A stretch of 64,000 nt of DNA from Diospyros lotus (Eukaryota > Streptophyta > Magnoliopsida > Ericales > Ebenaceae): NCBI RefSeq assembly GCF_014633365.1, contig NC_068343.1:24707307-24771306 (forward strand), written 5' to 3'. Shown in pieces: positions 1 to 10,449 of the stretch. Within the stretch, counting starts at the first letter, position 1; every line of letters begins with the position of its first letter. A program made the translations under genes and the position numbers. The notes beneath the pieces were generated by a model that saw only the letters and a list, made by a program, of their open reading frames with translations, had not been told where the DNA came from and did not search any database.

Positions 1-210
1 TTTGTTGAGAGGTGTTAATGTCACAACTAATTTGATGAATGACCAACTCCTATGGATGACAAGAAATTATTTGTTTCCTGATTAAAAAATTTTGTTCCAT
101 TATCAGATCGCATTTGTTTAATTTGCTTGCCAAATTGGGTCAAAAGAAAATTAGGTTTTAATCATATATAGCAAAGAATTGCGGCATCAAAAAATTCACA
201 TCTGACATAG
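1..210 (-). pseudogene. Ty1/copia integrase fragment, downstream half
   Basis: Read on the - strand, this stretch encodes a recognisable part of a copia integrase core (rve domain). Visible motifs are SDVNFLMPQFFA, then QFGKQIKQMRSDNGT, which carries the second catalytic Asp (codons near 97-113), then a frame change into IHQISCD. At least two frameshifts and in-frame stops make it non-functional. The third catalytic residue (Glu) would lie beyond base 1. The upstream half of the same domain is found at 9776-9979, so a gypsy element has split this integrase. The family assignment rests on motif order; the clade within copia is not assigned. Confidence 0.8.
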
Positions 211-520
211 TGTAATACCCTAAGTTATTGAATAAATTTAAGTAAGTTTAAATAATAATGTATTAATTTGGTATGCTTGTGACAATATAAATAAATATAA
301 TTTAAGATTTATATAAATCAGTATATATGTATGTATGTATATAATAAAAAAAAAATAATCCAAAAATCAGATTTGCAGAGCAATGCGCGGCCAGAGCATG
401 GCCGCGCCTGCAAGTTGCTTCTTAGGGGCAAAGGTGGGGTTTTTAATGCCGACAAGACCGGGGAATGGCCTCTGGGACGCGTGGCCGTCGATGGGGAAGC
501 GAAGCACGTTGAAAATGGGC

Positions 521-530
521 TATAAATAGC
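521..530 (+). promoter_or_regulatory. TATA box of the 5' LTR
   Basis: TATAAATAGC, preceded by GGGC, is a strong plant TATA motif in the expected part of an LTR (U3/R junction). It is repeated at 8011-8020 in the 3' LTR. Transcription start would be expected about 30 bases downstream (inference). Confidence 0.7.
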
Positions 531-885
531 CAAGTTCGCGCTGCCCAATCCATCCGAAAATTTAGGCTTAGATCGGTCGATTGGGAGAGATTTTGTGAGA
601 TTGGAGAGTGGGGTTCTGATCTTCAAGTCGTGGGCAGCATTTCTGGAGAATTTGGAGGCCAACGAAGCAGTAAAGAGGGAGATCCAAGCGTCGCCGGAAA
701 GTCGCGACTTCGCCGGAGCCGAGGAGCATTTCGGCCGATTCGAAGTAAGATCGATCTCTTTTCTTGCTGATTTTTACACCATTGTGTTCGTAATGTCGAG
801 ATCTAGGGGCTAGGTGAAGAAAAATCGAGTTTAGGGGTCGAATCGCCGGCCGGCGGTGAAGCTTCTCACCGTAGAAGAAGAACCA

Positions 886-950
886 GTCGGGCGCGTGAGC
901 TGCATGAGCCCACGAGTGGGAAGAAGGCGTGTGCAGCTCACGCGCTCGAC
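886..950 (+). repeat. GC-rich inverted repeat (hairpin) in the 5' LTR
   Basis: The arms 886-908 and 928-950 are imperfect inverted repeats around GCGTGAGCTGCA / TGCAGCTCACGC. The same hairpin in the 3' LTR (8378-8442) has perfect 23-bp arms. Differences between copies are mostly at CpG sites changed to TpG or CpA. It lies downstream of the TATA box and would be in the transcript. Confidence 0.75.
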
Positions 951-2270
951 AGAAAAGAAAATAAATAAAAAGAAAAGAAAAGAAAAGAAAATAAAATAGA
1001 TGAAATAAAAATTTGAAAATTTTATTACTAAGTCTGAAATATTGTTTATGATTCATTTAATGTATAATTTTCTGAAAATGATAAATTTATTGATTATTTA
1101 AGTAGATTTTTCTATTATGGAAATAAAGAAAAAATAGGATTTTAATTCAACAAATTTCAAGAAAAATTCATAATGTTATAAGTACTATTTAAGAAATATT
1201 AGTGAAGAGAAATTTAATAAATTGAAAGATTAGGTAATTATTATGTAATAATTACATATTAGTTATTATGAAATAAGGGAAACTAGGAATTAAAGTTAGA
1301 AAATTACAAGAAAAATTCCAGAATATTAAGAACATTATTTAAGGAATATTGGTAAAAAGAAAGTAATTTTTATGAAACCTAGATAATTATTATGTAATTT
1401 TGGAAGAAATAAAGCTTAGGAATAAAAGAAAATGGAAGAAATTATGAAAAATTAGCAATGGTATTCTAAAATAAATCTATGTTGTAGGGGTCCTTGTGAG
1501 CAAGGAGATTAAGGGATAGCCGCTTGGCACGTAGTTCGAGACAAATTAGCTGTAAGTATGCTGCCCGAATTTAATACAGTTATAAATGTAAATGCTTTTA
1601 TCATATTGGCATGCTATGATATGAAACCATCATGTAGACTGCATCAATGGCATGGCTATGAAATGCATACATGTACAATGATACTGTTGATCACATGCAT
1701 ATGAGGCCGTAGGGAGTACGAACTGACACCGCTGGCCTATCAAGGGTGCACCCATACACCCGGGCTTCGAAGAGGTGGCCGCTAAAATGATAGGCAGCAT
1801 GAGGGGTGTAGTTGACACCTACGATGAAAGACATTGCATACACTCATAGCATTGCATTTGGTATTCTTACTTAGATGATTCATCATCTAACATGGGTTCG
1901 CCCCTGGAACATTCAACGTTCAGCCGGGACTTGCAGAGATGATTCAGAGAGTGGTGATGTGTAGTGACACGAGACATCAAGATGCGAGTAAATGTACCAT
2001 GTTATAATATGATTAGTTTAAGATTTATGTATATTGTTCCATCATCAAACGCTTTATGTATTAACTTGTATTAAATGCCATGTACAATTATTAAATTATG
2101 CATTACCATGAGCAGGTTCGATTCAGCTTCCGTTTTACATTTATTTCTAGTCTAGATATCTCATCTGACACTAGGTACGGTCTTAGGGAATTTTAAAATA
2201 ATGTTCAAAAAAAATTTTTTAACCAAATTTCCTAAGGCATAACATGCCCAAGAAGGTGGGCTGTTATAGT

Positions 2271-2284
2271 TGGTATCAGAGCTC
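2271..2284 (+). other. Primer-binding site (tRNA-iMet type)
   Basis: TGGTATCAGAGCTC follows the 5' LTR end by two bases. Its first 12 bases match the 3' end of plant initiator tRNA-Met, the usual primer of plant gypsy elements. Confidence 0.92.
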
Positions 2285-2384
2285 AACTTAGAAGAGGACC
2301 TAGGAAGAAAATTTAGACTAGGCCTAGCAGGTGGAAGTACCAACTCGAAAACAGTTAGGGTACTAACGGAAGTTGTGATGGCAG

Positions 2385-2975
2385 ATGGCCGGCAATTTCT
2401 CAAAGCAGGTCTTGGTTGATCACTGGGCTCATCGTATGGCGAACCGGATTCCAGAACCGAACGAGGGTATCATGGAATACCTCATCTAGATAGAAGAAAT
2501 TATCGATGACGTGCCCCCAAGTTACTGACTTTGGCCCGATCTCGCCCAGTTTCAGATAAATATGATGGTCGGTGTATTAGAAGATGGGCTGCAGGATTTC
2601 GCAGATTGGGTCTGATAGCAAGACGAACAGTTCCCTGATTTCCGTCATTATTGCACTCGGGTTCGCGAGTTACTAGTAGAAATGTACGAGCCGGCGCCAG
2701 CAGACGAGTTCGACGAAGACATGGAGGAGCCACTCGAAGAGGGAGAGGAAGAAGAGATGGAGGACCCGGCCGAGCCAGAAGAAATGGGAAATCCAGCTAA
2801 TGCGGAAGAAGAAGAGGATGACATACCTGTGTTCTGGGCCGAAGATGACTTCGAGGTCTCAGACTCGGAGGATGAGGAGGAGGTCGTGGAAGTAACAGAT
2901 GACCCTGAGGCACCCCCATACGACTCCGAAGATGAAGAGAATGTTTGGATTTGGAGGTCGTCAGGACCAAAATAG
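2385..2975 (+). pseudogene. Decayed acidic pre-gag ORF of the gypsy element
   Basis: From an ATG at 2385 the frame runs 197 codons to TAG at 2973, interrupted by stops at 2487 (TAG), 2526 (TGA), 2613 (TGA) and 2616 (TAG). Between the stops it reads as coherent protein (for example VLVDHWAHRMANRIPEPNEG near the start and FRHYCTRVRELLVEMYEP before the acidic part). The last 97 codons (from 2682) are open and extremely Glu/Asp-rich. It lies between PBS and gag in a different frame from gag-pol. I do not recognise a family. Such a leader ORF is not part of the standard gag-pol layout; its role is unknown. The stops could come from CAG, CGA or TGG codons by transitions. Confidence 0.6.
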
Positions 2976-3136
2976 ATCCATCTCAGAAACACTCTAACTA
3001 CTTACATGACCTGTATAGTGCTATGTGTAATCTATGTAAATATGTAGCATGTACATATAACATTTTGCAGCCGAATATAGAACTAATCGGATGGCAAGAT
3101 CCTGTTGTCTAATTTCGAATGCTATTTTCCTTTCAG

Positions 3137-4165
3137 ATGGTGAACACTCAAAGAGGATTAGCAGTTGGGCCTAGAACACCCAACCCACAAGTTGGCATCA
3201 CTGAAGGAAATGAAGGAAACACAAGTAGACACCCAGAGGGCGACTCCAGCCAAGAAACCGGGAGTAGTAGACTGGATCAGATGGAGCAAATTTTGGGAGG
3301 TGTGGTGGGTTTCATACACGAGACTCACTCCAAGGATGGTCACGTGGCCAACATGCTTGACTTGTATCGACGGCAGAACCCTCCCGTCTTTCAGGGGAAA
3401 ATTGGTGCCGACCCCAGTGAAGGGGAATTTCGGATCGAGCAAACAGAGAAGTTACTGGATCACCTTCACTGCAGCGAAGAAGAGAAAGTTAATTGTGCCA
3501 CCTTTATGTTGCAAGGAGAGGCAGACAGATGGTGGAGAGGAGTCAAGAGAACAATGACCCCTTGAGCTAGGGCACCTTACGTCACTTGGGAAAGATTCAA
3601 GGAACTCTTCAACGAGAAGTACTTCCCTCTGAATTTAAGAATGAAGAAAGAAAGAGAATTCATGGAGCTGAGACAGATTGGGGACATGTCTGTCGCCCAG
3701 TACGAGGACGCTTTCAGTCGATTGATTCAATACATGCCTATTTACGAAGGAGACGAAAGGATCAAGGCTCAGAAGTTTTTGGGAGGACTAAGTCTAAAAC
3801 TTCAGAGGGCGTTGAGTAGTGCAAGTACCCAGACCTATGCAGAAGCGGTACTGCAAGCCTATACCACCGAGGCTAACCTGAGCCGGATCGACGCTATCCA
3901 AGGAGAAAGTCAGCAAGGGAGCAGTCATAGAGACGGCAAGAAGCTGGAACCCCAGAAGCCGAAGTTCAAGCCTGGTGCCCCATGCGCAAAATGCCAGAAG
4001 CAGCACCCAGGGAGGCCGTGCCGGCTCGGGACAAAGGGGTGTTACAATTGTGGAGAAATAGGGCATCTCAACCAAAACTGCCCAAAGAAAGGAATTACTT
4101 GTTTCAACTGCCAGCAGACGGGCCATTTCGCAAAGGACTGTCCCAAGTCGCGACTGATAAGTTAA
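3137..4165 (+). pseudogene. gag: Gag polyprotein of the gypsy element (one internal stop)
   Basis: Nucleocapsid/capsid precursor of the retrotransposon particle. The ATG at 3137 (MVNTQRG) is preferred to 3119 because it follows directly a splice-acceptor-like TTTTCCTTTCAG. The retrotransposon Gag domain is seen in the blocks FRIEQTEKLLDHLHC, EKVNCATFMLQGEADRWW and FKELFNEKYFP. Zinc knuckles follow near 4040-4141: CYNCGEIGHLNQNC and CFNCQQTGHFAKDC, both intact CCHC. One in-frame TGA lies at 3563. The frame then continues open to TAA at 4163, and the next region (protease) is in the same frame, so 4163 is probably also a decayed sense codon inside a single gag-pol frame. Confidence 0.88.
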
Positions 4166-4804
4166 CCCCAGGGGACGTCCGGGAATGCCAGAGCACATCA
4201 AGGAAGAGTGTTTCATCTAACACGGCAGGATGCGACAGAGGATCCAACAGTAATTGAAGGTACTATGTTTCTATCTGGTATCCCCATGCATGCATTAATA
4301 GATTCAGGTGCAAGTCACTCATTCATTTCGCATGCATTTGCTAAAATAGTAGGGGACAAACCAGAAAATTTGAATTGTCGAATGATTGTCGCAACCCCAA
4401 TGGGGAAGTCTCTAGAAACTTCATTAGGGTACAAAGATAGAAAGATTCAAATAGGAGAAGTTGAGTTCCCAGTGGATCTAATTCTTCTGGAATTTCAAGA
4501 TTTTGATGTGATTCTAGGAATGGACTTCCTAACTAAGTACAACACCACATTGGACTGTAAAGCTAAGATAGTCTGCCTTAAGAGCGGCGACTTAAACGTC
4601 AAGTTTCGAGGGCAAAGGAGGGTAAGTGAACAGAAGTGGATCTCGGCTTTGAAGGCTGAAAGACTGTTACGTCAAGGGGCACAGGGATACTTGGCTTATG
4701 TTCAAGAGAAAAGCAAGGAGCCCTTAAAGATCGAAGAAGTGCGACTCGTTAAAGAATTCGGGGATGTGTTTCCCGAAGAATTTCCTGGACTGCCACCCCA
4801 GTGA
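4166..4804 (+). pseudogene. Aspartic protease region of gag-pol
   Basis: Retropepsin-type protease that cleaves the polyprotein. The catalytic motif ALIDSGASHSFIS is intact (the catalytic Asp codon begins at 4301), and the downstream hydrophobic block FDVILGMDFL with a following Cys-rich segment is typical of plant gypsy proteases. The reading frame is the same as Gag upstream and RT downstream. It closes at TGA 4802, after LPPQ in the linker that precedes RT (FGDVFPEEFPGLPP), which in intact relatives is continuous with RT. The TGA could be a CpG-deaminated CGA. Confidence 0.88.
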
Positions 4805-7663
4805 GAGATCGAGTTCTCGATAGAGATCGTATCAGGAGCAGGTCCGGTTTCGATACCCCCGTATAAAATGGCTCCTGCAGAATTGAGAGAATTAAAAACC
4901 CAACTTCAAGAATTGCTAGACAAGGGATTTATCAGACCTAGTATGTCGCCATGGGGAGTACCAGTACTTTTTGTCAAGAAAAAAGACGGGAGTCTGAGGA
5001 TGTGTATCAATTATCGATAGCTCAACAAGATAACGGTCAAGAATAAGTACCCACTCCCCAGAATCGAGGAGTTGTTCGATCAATTGCAAGGGGCCAAGGT
5101 CTTCTCGAAGATTGACCTAAGATCAGGATATTATCAATTAAGGGTCAAGGCCGAAGACGTGCCTAAGACAGCGTTTCGTTCTCGATATGGGCACTATGAA
5201 TTTTTGGTGATGCCGTTCGGACTAACCAACGCCCCAGCAGCTTTTATGGACACCATGAATCAAATTTTCAGGCCGTTTTTGGACAAATTCGTGATCGTGT
5301 TTATAGATGGCATACTAATATATTCGCCCTCGGAAGAAGAGCACGAATCACATTTAAGGATAATATTGCAAACGTTGCGAGAACATAAGTTGTATGCCAA
5401 GTTCTCAAAATGTGAATTTTGGTTATACCAGGTGGCATTTTTGGGACATGTGATATCGGCTGAAGGAATATCGGTCGACCCAGTCAAGATCGCAGCTGTG
5501 ACGAATTGGAAGCAACCCCAATCAGTTACTGAGGTTAAGAGTTTCTTGGGACTGGCAGGGTACTATAGAAAGTTTGTGGAAGGATTTTCAAAAATTGCGA
5601 CACCCCTCACCAAGTTAACTCAGAAGGGGGTAAAGTTCGACTGGAACGAACGGTGCGAAAAAAGTTTTCAGACACTTAAGGCTAAGCTGACAACCGCTTC
5701 AGTCTTGGCTATGCCAAACGGATCAGGAGGTTTTATGGTTTACACTGACGCCTCGAGAAACGGTTTAGGGTGTGTGCTGATGCAGCACGGGAGAGTCATT
5801 GCTTATGGGTCTCGACAGCTAAAGAACCATGAAAGAAATTACCCGACTCATGATTTGGAATTGACTGCAGTCATATTTGCTCTAAAGATTTGGAGACATT
5901 ACTTGTATGGTGAGAAGTTCAAAATTTTTACTGATCATAAGAGCCTACAATACGTCTTCTCACAGAAAGAGTTAAACATGAGGCAACGGAGATGGATGGA
6001 GCTGTTAAAAGATTACGACTGTACTATTCAATACCATCCCGGTAAAGCTAACATTGTGGCAGATGCCCTAAGCAGGAAAGAAACTGCTTGTGTGGCTGAA
6101 ATGATGGTGGCAGAATGGAAGCTAGTTGAAGCATTTAGCCTAATGACAGTAGGAGTAGTTTCCCGAGAAAACTCGGCTTACGTAGCTAGTCTTACACTAC
6201 AGCCAGAGTTAATGGATCAGATACGACAAGCCTACCCCGAAGACTCCCGAATAAAAATGTGGTTTGACGAGTATGGGCAAGCAAAGAAACCAGAATTTGA
6301 GGTAAGAGAAAACATCCTTCGATTTCAAGGAAGAATATATGTGCCTCGTGTGAGGGAATTGCGACAAACAATTTTGGGAGAAGCCCATCGATCCAGATAC
6401 TCGATCCACCCCGGAGCCACCAAGATGTACCAAGACTTGAAGGCTGTGTATTGGTGGCCAGGAATGAAGAAAAGCGTGGCAAGGTACGTTAGTCAATGTG
6501 ACACCTGCCAGAGAATTAAGATTGAGCACCAAAAGCCTGGTGGGAGCTTGCAACCATTGGAAGTTCCAGAGTGGAAATGGGAGCACATCACGATGGATTT
6601 CGTGACTGGACTGCCAAGGAGTCCTAAGGGAAACGATGCTATTTGGGTGATAGTTGACAGACTATCTAAGTCTGCTCATTTCTTGGCCATAAGGGTAAGT
6701 CAACCAATTAGCAAATTAGCTCAACAGTATGTGAATGAGATTGTCAGATTACACGGAGTGCCAGTAAGCATTGTATTAGACCGTGACCCAAGATTCACTT
6801 CTAGGTTTTGGGGAAGTCTACAAGAGAGTTTGGGTACTCAGCTTAGGCTAAGTACAGCCTATCATCCCCAGACAGATGGTCAATCAGAAAGAACCATTCA
6901 GACCCTAGAAGATATGCTGCGAGCTTGTGCGATTGATTTTCCAGGTAGCTGGGAAGAGCATTTACCATTAGTAGAATTCGCTTACAATAATAGCTACCAC
7001 AACAGCATTGGAATGGCTCCCTATGAAGCCTTGTATGGCCGAAAATGTAGATCCCCGATTTGCTGGACTGAAGTAGGCGAACGACAAATCTTGGGACCCG
7101 AGATAGTTCAAAAAACGACAGAAAAGATAAAAATCATTCAAGAGAGAATTAAGGAAGCTCAGAGTCGCCAGAAGTCCTACGCAGATACAAGAAGAAGGAA
7201 ATTGGAGTTTCAAGTAGGCGACAAAGTATACCTAAAGATATCTCCATTAAGAATGGTGACTAGAAGCAACAAGAAAAAGGGCAAGTTAAGCCCTCGATAT
7301 ATAGGGCCATACGATATAGTGGAAAGAATTGGACCAGTCGCTTACCGACTCGCTCTACCCTTGGCTCTATCAAACCTCCATGACGTGTTTCACGTATCGC
7401 AACTGCGAAAGCATGAGCCAGATTCTTCCCAGATAATGCCAGCTGAAGCTATTGAGATTCAAGAAAATCTCTCGTATGTAGAAAAATCGGTCAGCATTTT
7501 GGATCGTAGGGATCAAGTCCTAAGCAATAAATCAATTCCCCTGGTGCAAGTTTTGTGGAGAAACCCCGTGAGCGAAGAAATAAGTTGGGAACAAGAAGAA
7601 GATATGAAACTCAACTATCCATACCTGTTTGAAGACCCTATAGTTAGAATGAGTGAGGAATGA
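4805..7663 (+). pseudogene. pol: Pol: reverse transcriptase, RNase H, integrase, chromodomain-like tail
   Basis: It is open from 5021 to TGA 7661, with the RT N-terminal part at 4805-5017 cut by TAG 5018. RT blocks seen: [49 protein letters not shown]. The active-site box reads [10 protein letters not shown]: the second Asp of the usual DD pair is Gly (GGC at 5309), which should abolish polymerisation. RNase [35 protein letters not shown]. Integrase zinc-binding residues: H...H in AHRSRYSIH and CDTC. Core D-D-E in [16 protein letters not shown] and GQSERTIQ. C-terminal GPY motif ([12 protein letters not shown]), then a chromodomain-like segment ([10 protein letters not shown]...[18 protein letters not shown]), as in Tekay/Reina chromoviruses. 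Confidence 0.92.
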
Positions 7664-7689
7664 TCAAATTTCGAGGACGAAATTTTTGT

Positions 7690-7702
7690 AAGGAAGGGAA
7701 AA
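7690..7702 (+). other. Polypurine tract of the gypsy element
   Basis: AAGGAAGGGAAAA lies immediately before the TGTAATACCC start of the 3' LTR, the expected place for the plus-strand primer. Confidence 0.8.
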
Positions 7703-9768
7703 TGTAATACCCTAAGTTATTGAATAAATTTAAGTAAGTTTAAATAATAATGTATTAATTTGGTATGCTTGTGACAATATAAATAAATATAATTTAAGAT
7801 TTATATAAATCAGTATATATGTATGTATGTATATAATAAAAAAAAAAATCCAAAAATCGGATTTGCAGAGCAGTGCGCGGCCAGAGCATGGCTGCGCCTG
7901 CAAGTTGCTTCTTGGGGGCAAATGTGGGGTTTTTAATGCCGACAAGACCGGGGAATGGCCTCTGGGACACGTGGCCATCGATGGGGAAGCGAAGCACGTC
8001 GAAAATGGGCTATAAATAGCCAAGTTCGCGCTGCCCAATCCATCCGAAAATTTTGAGGCTTAGATCGGTCGATTGGGAGAGATTTTGTGAAATTGGAGAG
8101 TGGGGTTCTGATCTTCAAGTCGTGGGCAGCATTTCTGGAGAATTTGGAGGCCAACGAAGCAGTAAAGAGGGAGATCCAAGCGTCGCCGAAAAGTCGCGAC
8201 TTCGCCGGAGCCGAGGAGCATTTCGGCCGATTCGAGGTAAGATCGATCTCTTTTCTTGCTGATTTTTACACCATTGTGTTCGTAATGTCGAGATCTAGGG
8301 GCTAGGTGAAGAAAAATCGAGTTTAGGGGTCGAATCGCCGGCCGGCGGCGAAGCTTCTCGCCAGAGAAGAAGAACCAGTCGGGCGCGTGAGCTGCACGCG
8401 CCCGCGAGTGGGAAAAAGGCGCGTGCAGCTCACGCGCCCGACAGAAAAGAAAATAAATAAAAAGAAAAGAAAAGAAAAGAAAATAAAATAAAATAGATGA
8501 AATAAAAATTTGAAAATTTTATTACTAAGTCTGAAATATTGTTTATGATTCATTTAATGTATAATTTTCTGAAAATGATAAATTTATTGATTATTTAAGG
8601 AGATTTTTCTATTATGGAAATAAAGAAAAAATAGGATTTTAATTCAACAAATTTCAAGAAAAATTCAGAATGTTATAAGTACTATTTAAGAAATATTAGT
8701 GAAGAGAAATTTAATAAATTGAAAGATTAGGTAATTATTATGTAATAATTACATATTTAGCTATTATGAAATAAGGGAAACTAGGAATTAAAGTTAGAAA
8801 ATTACAAAAAAAATTCCAGAATACTAAAAACATTATTTAAGGAATATTGGTAAAAAGAAAGTAATTTTTATGAAGCCTAGATAATTATTATGTAATTTTG
8901 GAAGAAATAAAGCTTAGGAATAAAAGAAAATGGAAGAAATTATGAAAAATTAGCAATTGTATTCTAAAATAAATCTATGTTGTAGGGGTCCTTGTGAGCA
9001 AGGAGATTAAGGGATAGCCGCTTGGCACGTAGTTCGAGACAAATTAGCTGTAAGTATGCTGCCCGAATTTAATACAGTTATAAATGTAAATGCTTTTATC
9101 ATATTGATATGCTATGATATGAAACCATCATATAGACTACATTAATGGCATGACTATGAAATGCATACATGCACAATGATACTGTTGATCACATGCATAT
9201 GAGGCCGTAGGGAGTACGAACTGACACCGCTGGCCTATCAAGGGTGCACCCATACACCCCGGCTTCGAAGAGGTGGCCGCTAAAATGATAGGTAGCATGA
9301 GGGGTGTAGTTGACACCTACGATGAAAGATATTGCATACACTCATAGCATTGCATTTGGTATTCTTACTTAGATGATTCATCATCTAACATGGGTTCGCC
9401 TCTAGAACATTCAACGTTCCAGCCGGGACTTGCAGAGATGATTCAGAGAGTGGTGATGTTTAGTGACACGAGACATCAAGATGCGAGTAAATGTACCATG
9501 TTATAATATGATTAGTTTAAGATTTATGTATATTGTTCCATCATCAAACGCTTTATGTATTAACTTGTATTAAATGCCATGTACAATTATTAAATTATGC
9601 ATTACCATGAGCAGGTTCGATTCAGCTTCCGTTTTACATTTATTTCTAGTCTAGATATCTCATCTGGCACTAGATACGGTCTTAGGAAATTTTAAAATAA
9701 TGTTCAAAAAAAAAAATTTTAACCAAATTTCCTAAGTCATAACATGTCCAAGAAGATGGGCCGTTAGA
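7703..9768 (+). repeat. 3' LTR of the 211-9770 gypsy element
   Basis: Direct repeat of 211-2268, including the TATA box (8011-8020) and hairpin (8378-8442). The last bases read GCCGTTAGA, followed by GTTGGTAT, which repeats the junction sequence found after the 5' LTR (the start of the PBS) although no PBS is expected here. Confidence 0.93.
8378..8442 (+). repeat. Perfect 23-bp-arm GC-rich hairpin in the 3' LTR
   Basis: The arms 8378-8400 and 8420-8442 are exact inverted complements (GTCGGGCGCGTGAGCTGCAC... pairing with ...GTGCAGCTCACGCGCCCGAC) around a 19-base loop. It corresponds to the partly decayed hairpin at 886-950. Confidence 0.85.
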
Positions 9769-9775
9769 GTTGGTA

Positions 9776-9979
9776 TGCATGCATGAAGAAAGTCCAGGTA
9801 CAACAAGAAAAGTCATCAACAATAGACAAAATATTTAGCTCCTGAAAGAAGTTGCATGATATGGTCCCCAAATGTCCAAATGTATTAATTAATCAAAACA
9901 AGCAGTGGAAACAGTAGAACTTAAAGGAAATGGTGAACAAGTAAACTTTGCCGATGGACAAACCAAACAGGGACCAGTT
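9776..9979 (-). pseudogene. Ty1/copia GAG-pre-integrase and integrase fragment, upstream half
   Basis: On the - strand this encodes CLVCPSAK (a C-x2-C of the pre-integrase zinc-binding region, near 9950-9975), then LSSTVSTACFD, LIHLDIWGPY (first catalytic Asp of the integrase core, near 9870) and, after frame changes, YFV.. and DDFSCCTWTFFMH. This continues exactly into the remnant at 1-210 once the gypsy element is removed. Several stops and shifts are present. It marks the target into which both the gypsy element and the MITE at 9989 inserted. Confidence 0.8.
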
Positions 9980-9988
9980 GTATCGCCC

Positions 9989-10449
9989 GAGTGCGATTTT
10001 GTTCACCCCCTTTAATGGGGGTGAACGTAATCCATTTTTAAAAAATAATCCATTTTTAAAAAATAATGTTCTATCTTTATGTTAGAAATTGTAAAAATTA
10101 ATCATGTTTAAAAAAAAATTAATTTTAAAACTTAACTGAAAATGTGACAGGATCAAAATTGGATGGATTAAAATTTATAAAAAAATGACAGACTTACAAA
10201 AATAATTGACAGGATTAAAACTGAGTCAAAACTGGAAAGTAACTATTTTCAGCAATTAGTTTGTTTGAGTGGTTGAAAATGATTTTTTTCAGAAAAGTGG
10301 CTAAAAACATTTTTTTTTTTTGAAACATGTTAATTTTTTCAATTTCCAACATAAGGACAAAACATTATTTTTTCAAAAAAATTATTTTTTTAACCCCACT
10401 GATGGGGTTACGTTCACCCCCATTAAAGGGGGTGAACAAAATCGCACTC
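9989..10449. mobile_element. MITE with 9-bp TSD (Mutator-like)
   Basis: 461-bp element with perfect TIRs of about 42 bp beginning GAGTGCGATTTTGTTCACCC, flanked by an exact 9-bp direct repeat GTATCGCCC (9980-9988 and 10450-10458). Each TIR contains its own palindrome GTTCACCCCC-TTTAAT-GGGGGTGAAC, so either end alone can fold into a hairpin. The interior is AT-rich with no coding capacity. The 9-bp TSD points to the Mutator superfamily (inference). It sits in copia remnant sequence. Confidence 0.9.

Larger units (their letters stand above)
211..2268 (+). repeat. 5' LTR of the 211-9770 gypsy element
   Basis: The LTR begins TGTAATACCCTAAG and matches 7703-9768 over its whole length with small indels (for example an A-run difference near 350/7845). 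It ends just before the PBS at 2271; the last bases read TGTTATA rather than the usual TGTTACA. It contains a TATA box (521), a GC-rich hairpin (886-950), an AT-rich section with repeated AATATTGGTRAAAAGAAA-like phrases, and a late segment with a CTGGAACATTCAACGTT-like motif that recurs in other gypsy LTRs of this window. Reading frames inside it are by-products of the repeat and not genes. Confidence 0.93.
211..9770 (+). mobile_element. Near-complete Ty3/gypsy chromovirus-type LTR retrotransposon (Tekay/Del-like)
   Basis: The element has two direct LTRs of about 2.06 kb starting TGTAATACCC (211 and 7703), a PBS complementary to initiator tRNA-Met (TGGTATCAGAGCTC at 2271), a gag-pol region in the order Gag, protease, RT, RNase H, integrase, chromodomain-like tail, and a PPT (about 7690-7702). 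The phrase TTTCGAGGACGAAAT before the PPT and the C-terminal chromodomain-like segment fit the Tekay/Del lineage (inference). The two LTRs differ at only a few tens of positions by eye, so the insertion is young. No exact 5-bp TSD is visible: the left flank ends CATAG, while the right flank is GTTGGTATGCATG. The element interrupts an older copia integrase on the opposite strand. Stops and a mutated RT make it non-autonomous. Confidence 0.93.

Noticed and set aside
206..210. CATAG as TSD of the first gypsy element
   Set aside because: The right flank reads GTTGGTATGCATG and has no exact CATAG. The TSD is therefore left unassigned.
568..1056. 162-codon frame on the - strand in the 5' LTR
   Set aside because: It lies across the LTR and is not kept open in the 3' LTR copy. 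No protein motif.
2648..2992. Ser-rich frame on the - strand
   Set aside because: Shadow of the acidic pre-gag ORF (GAA/GAG codons read as TTC/CTC/TCC on the other strand).
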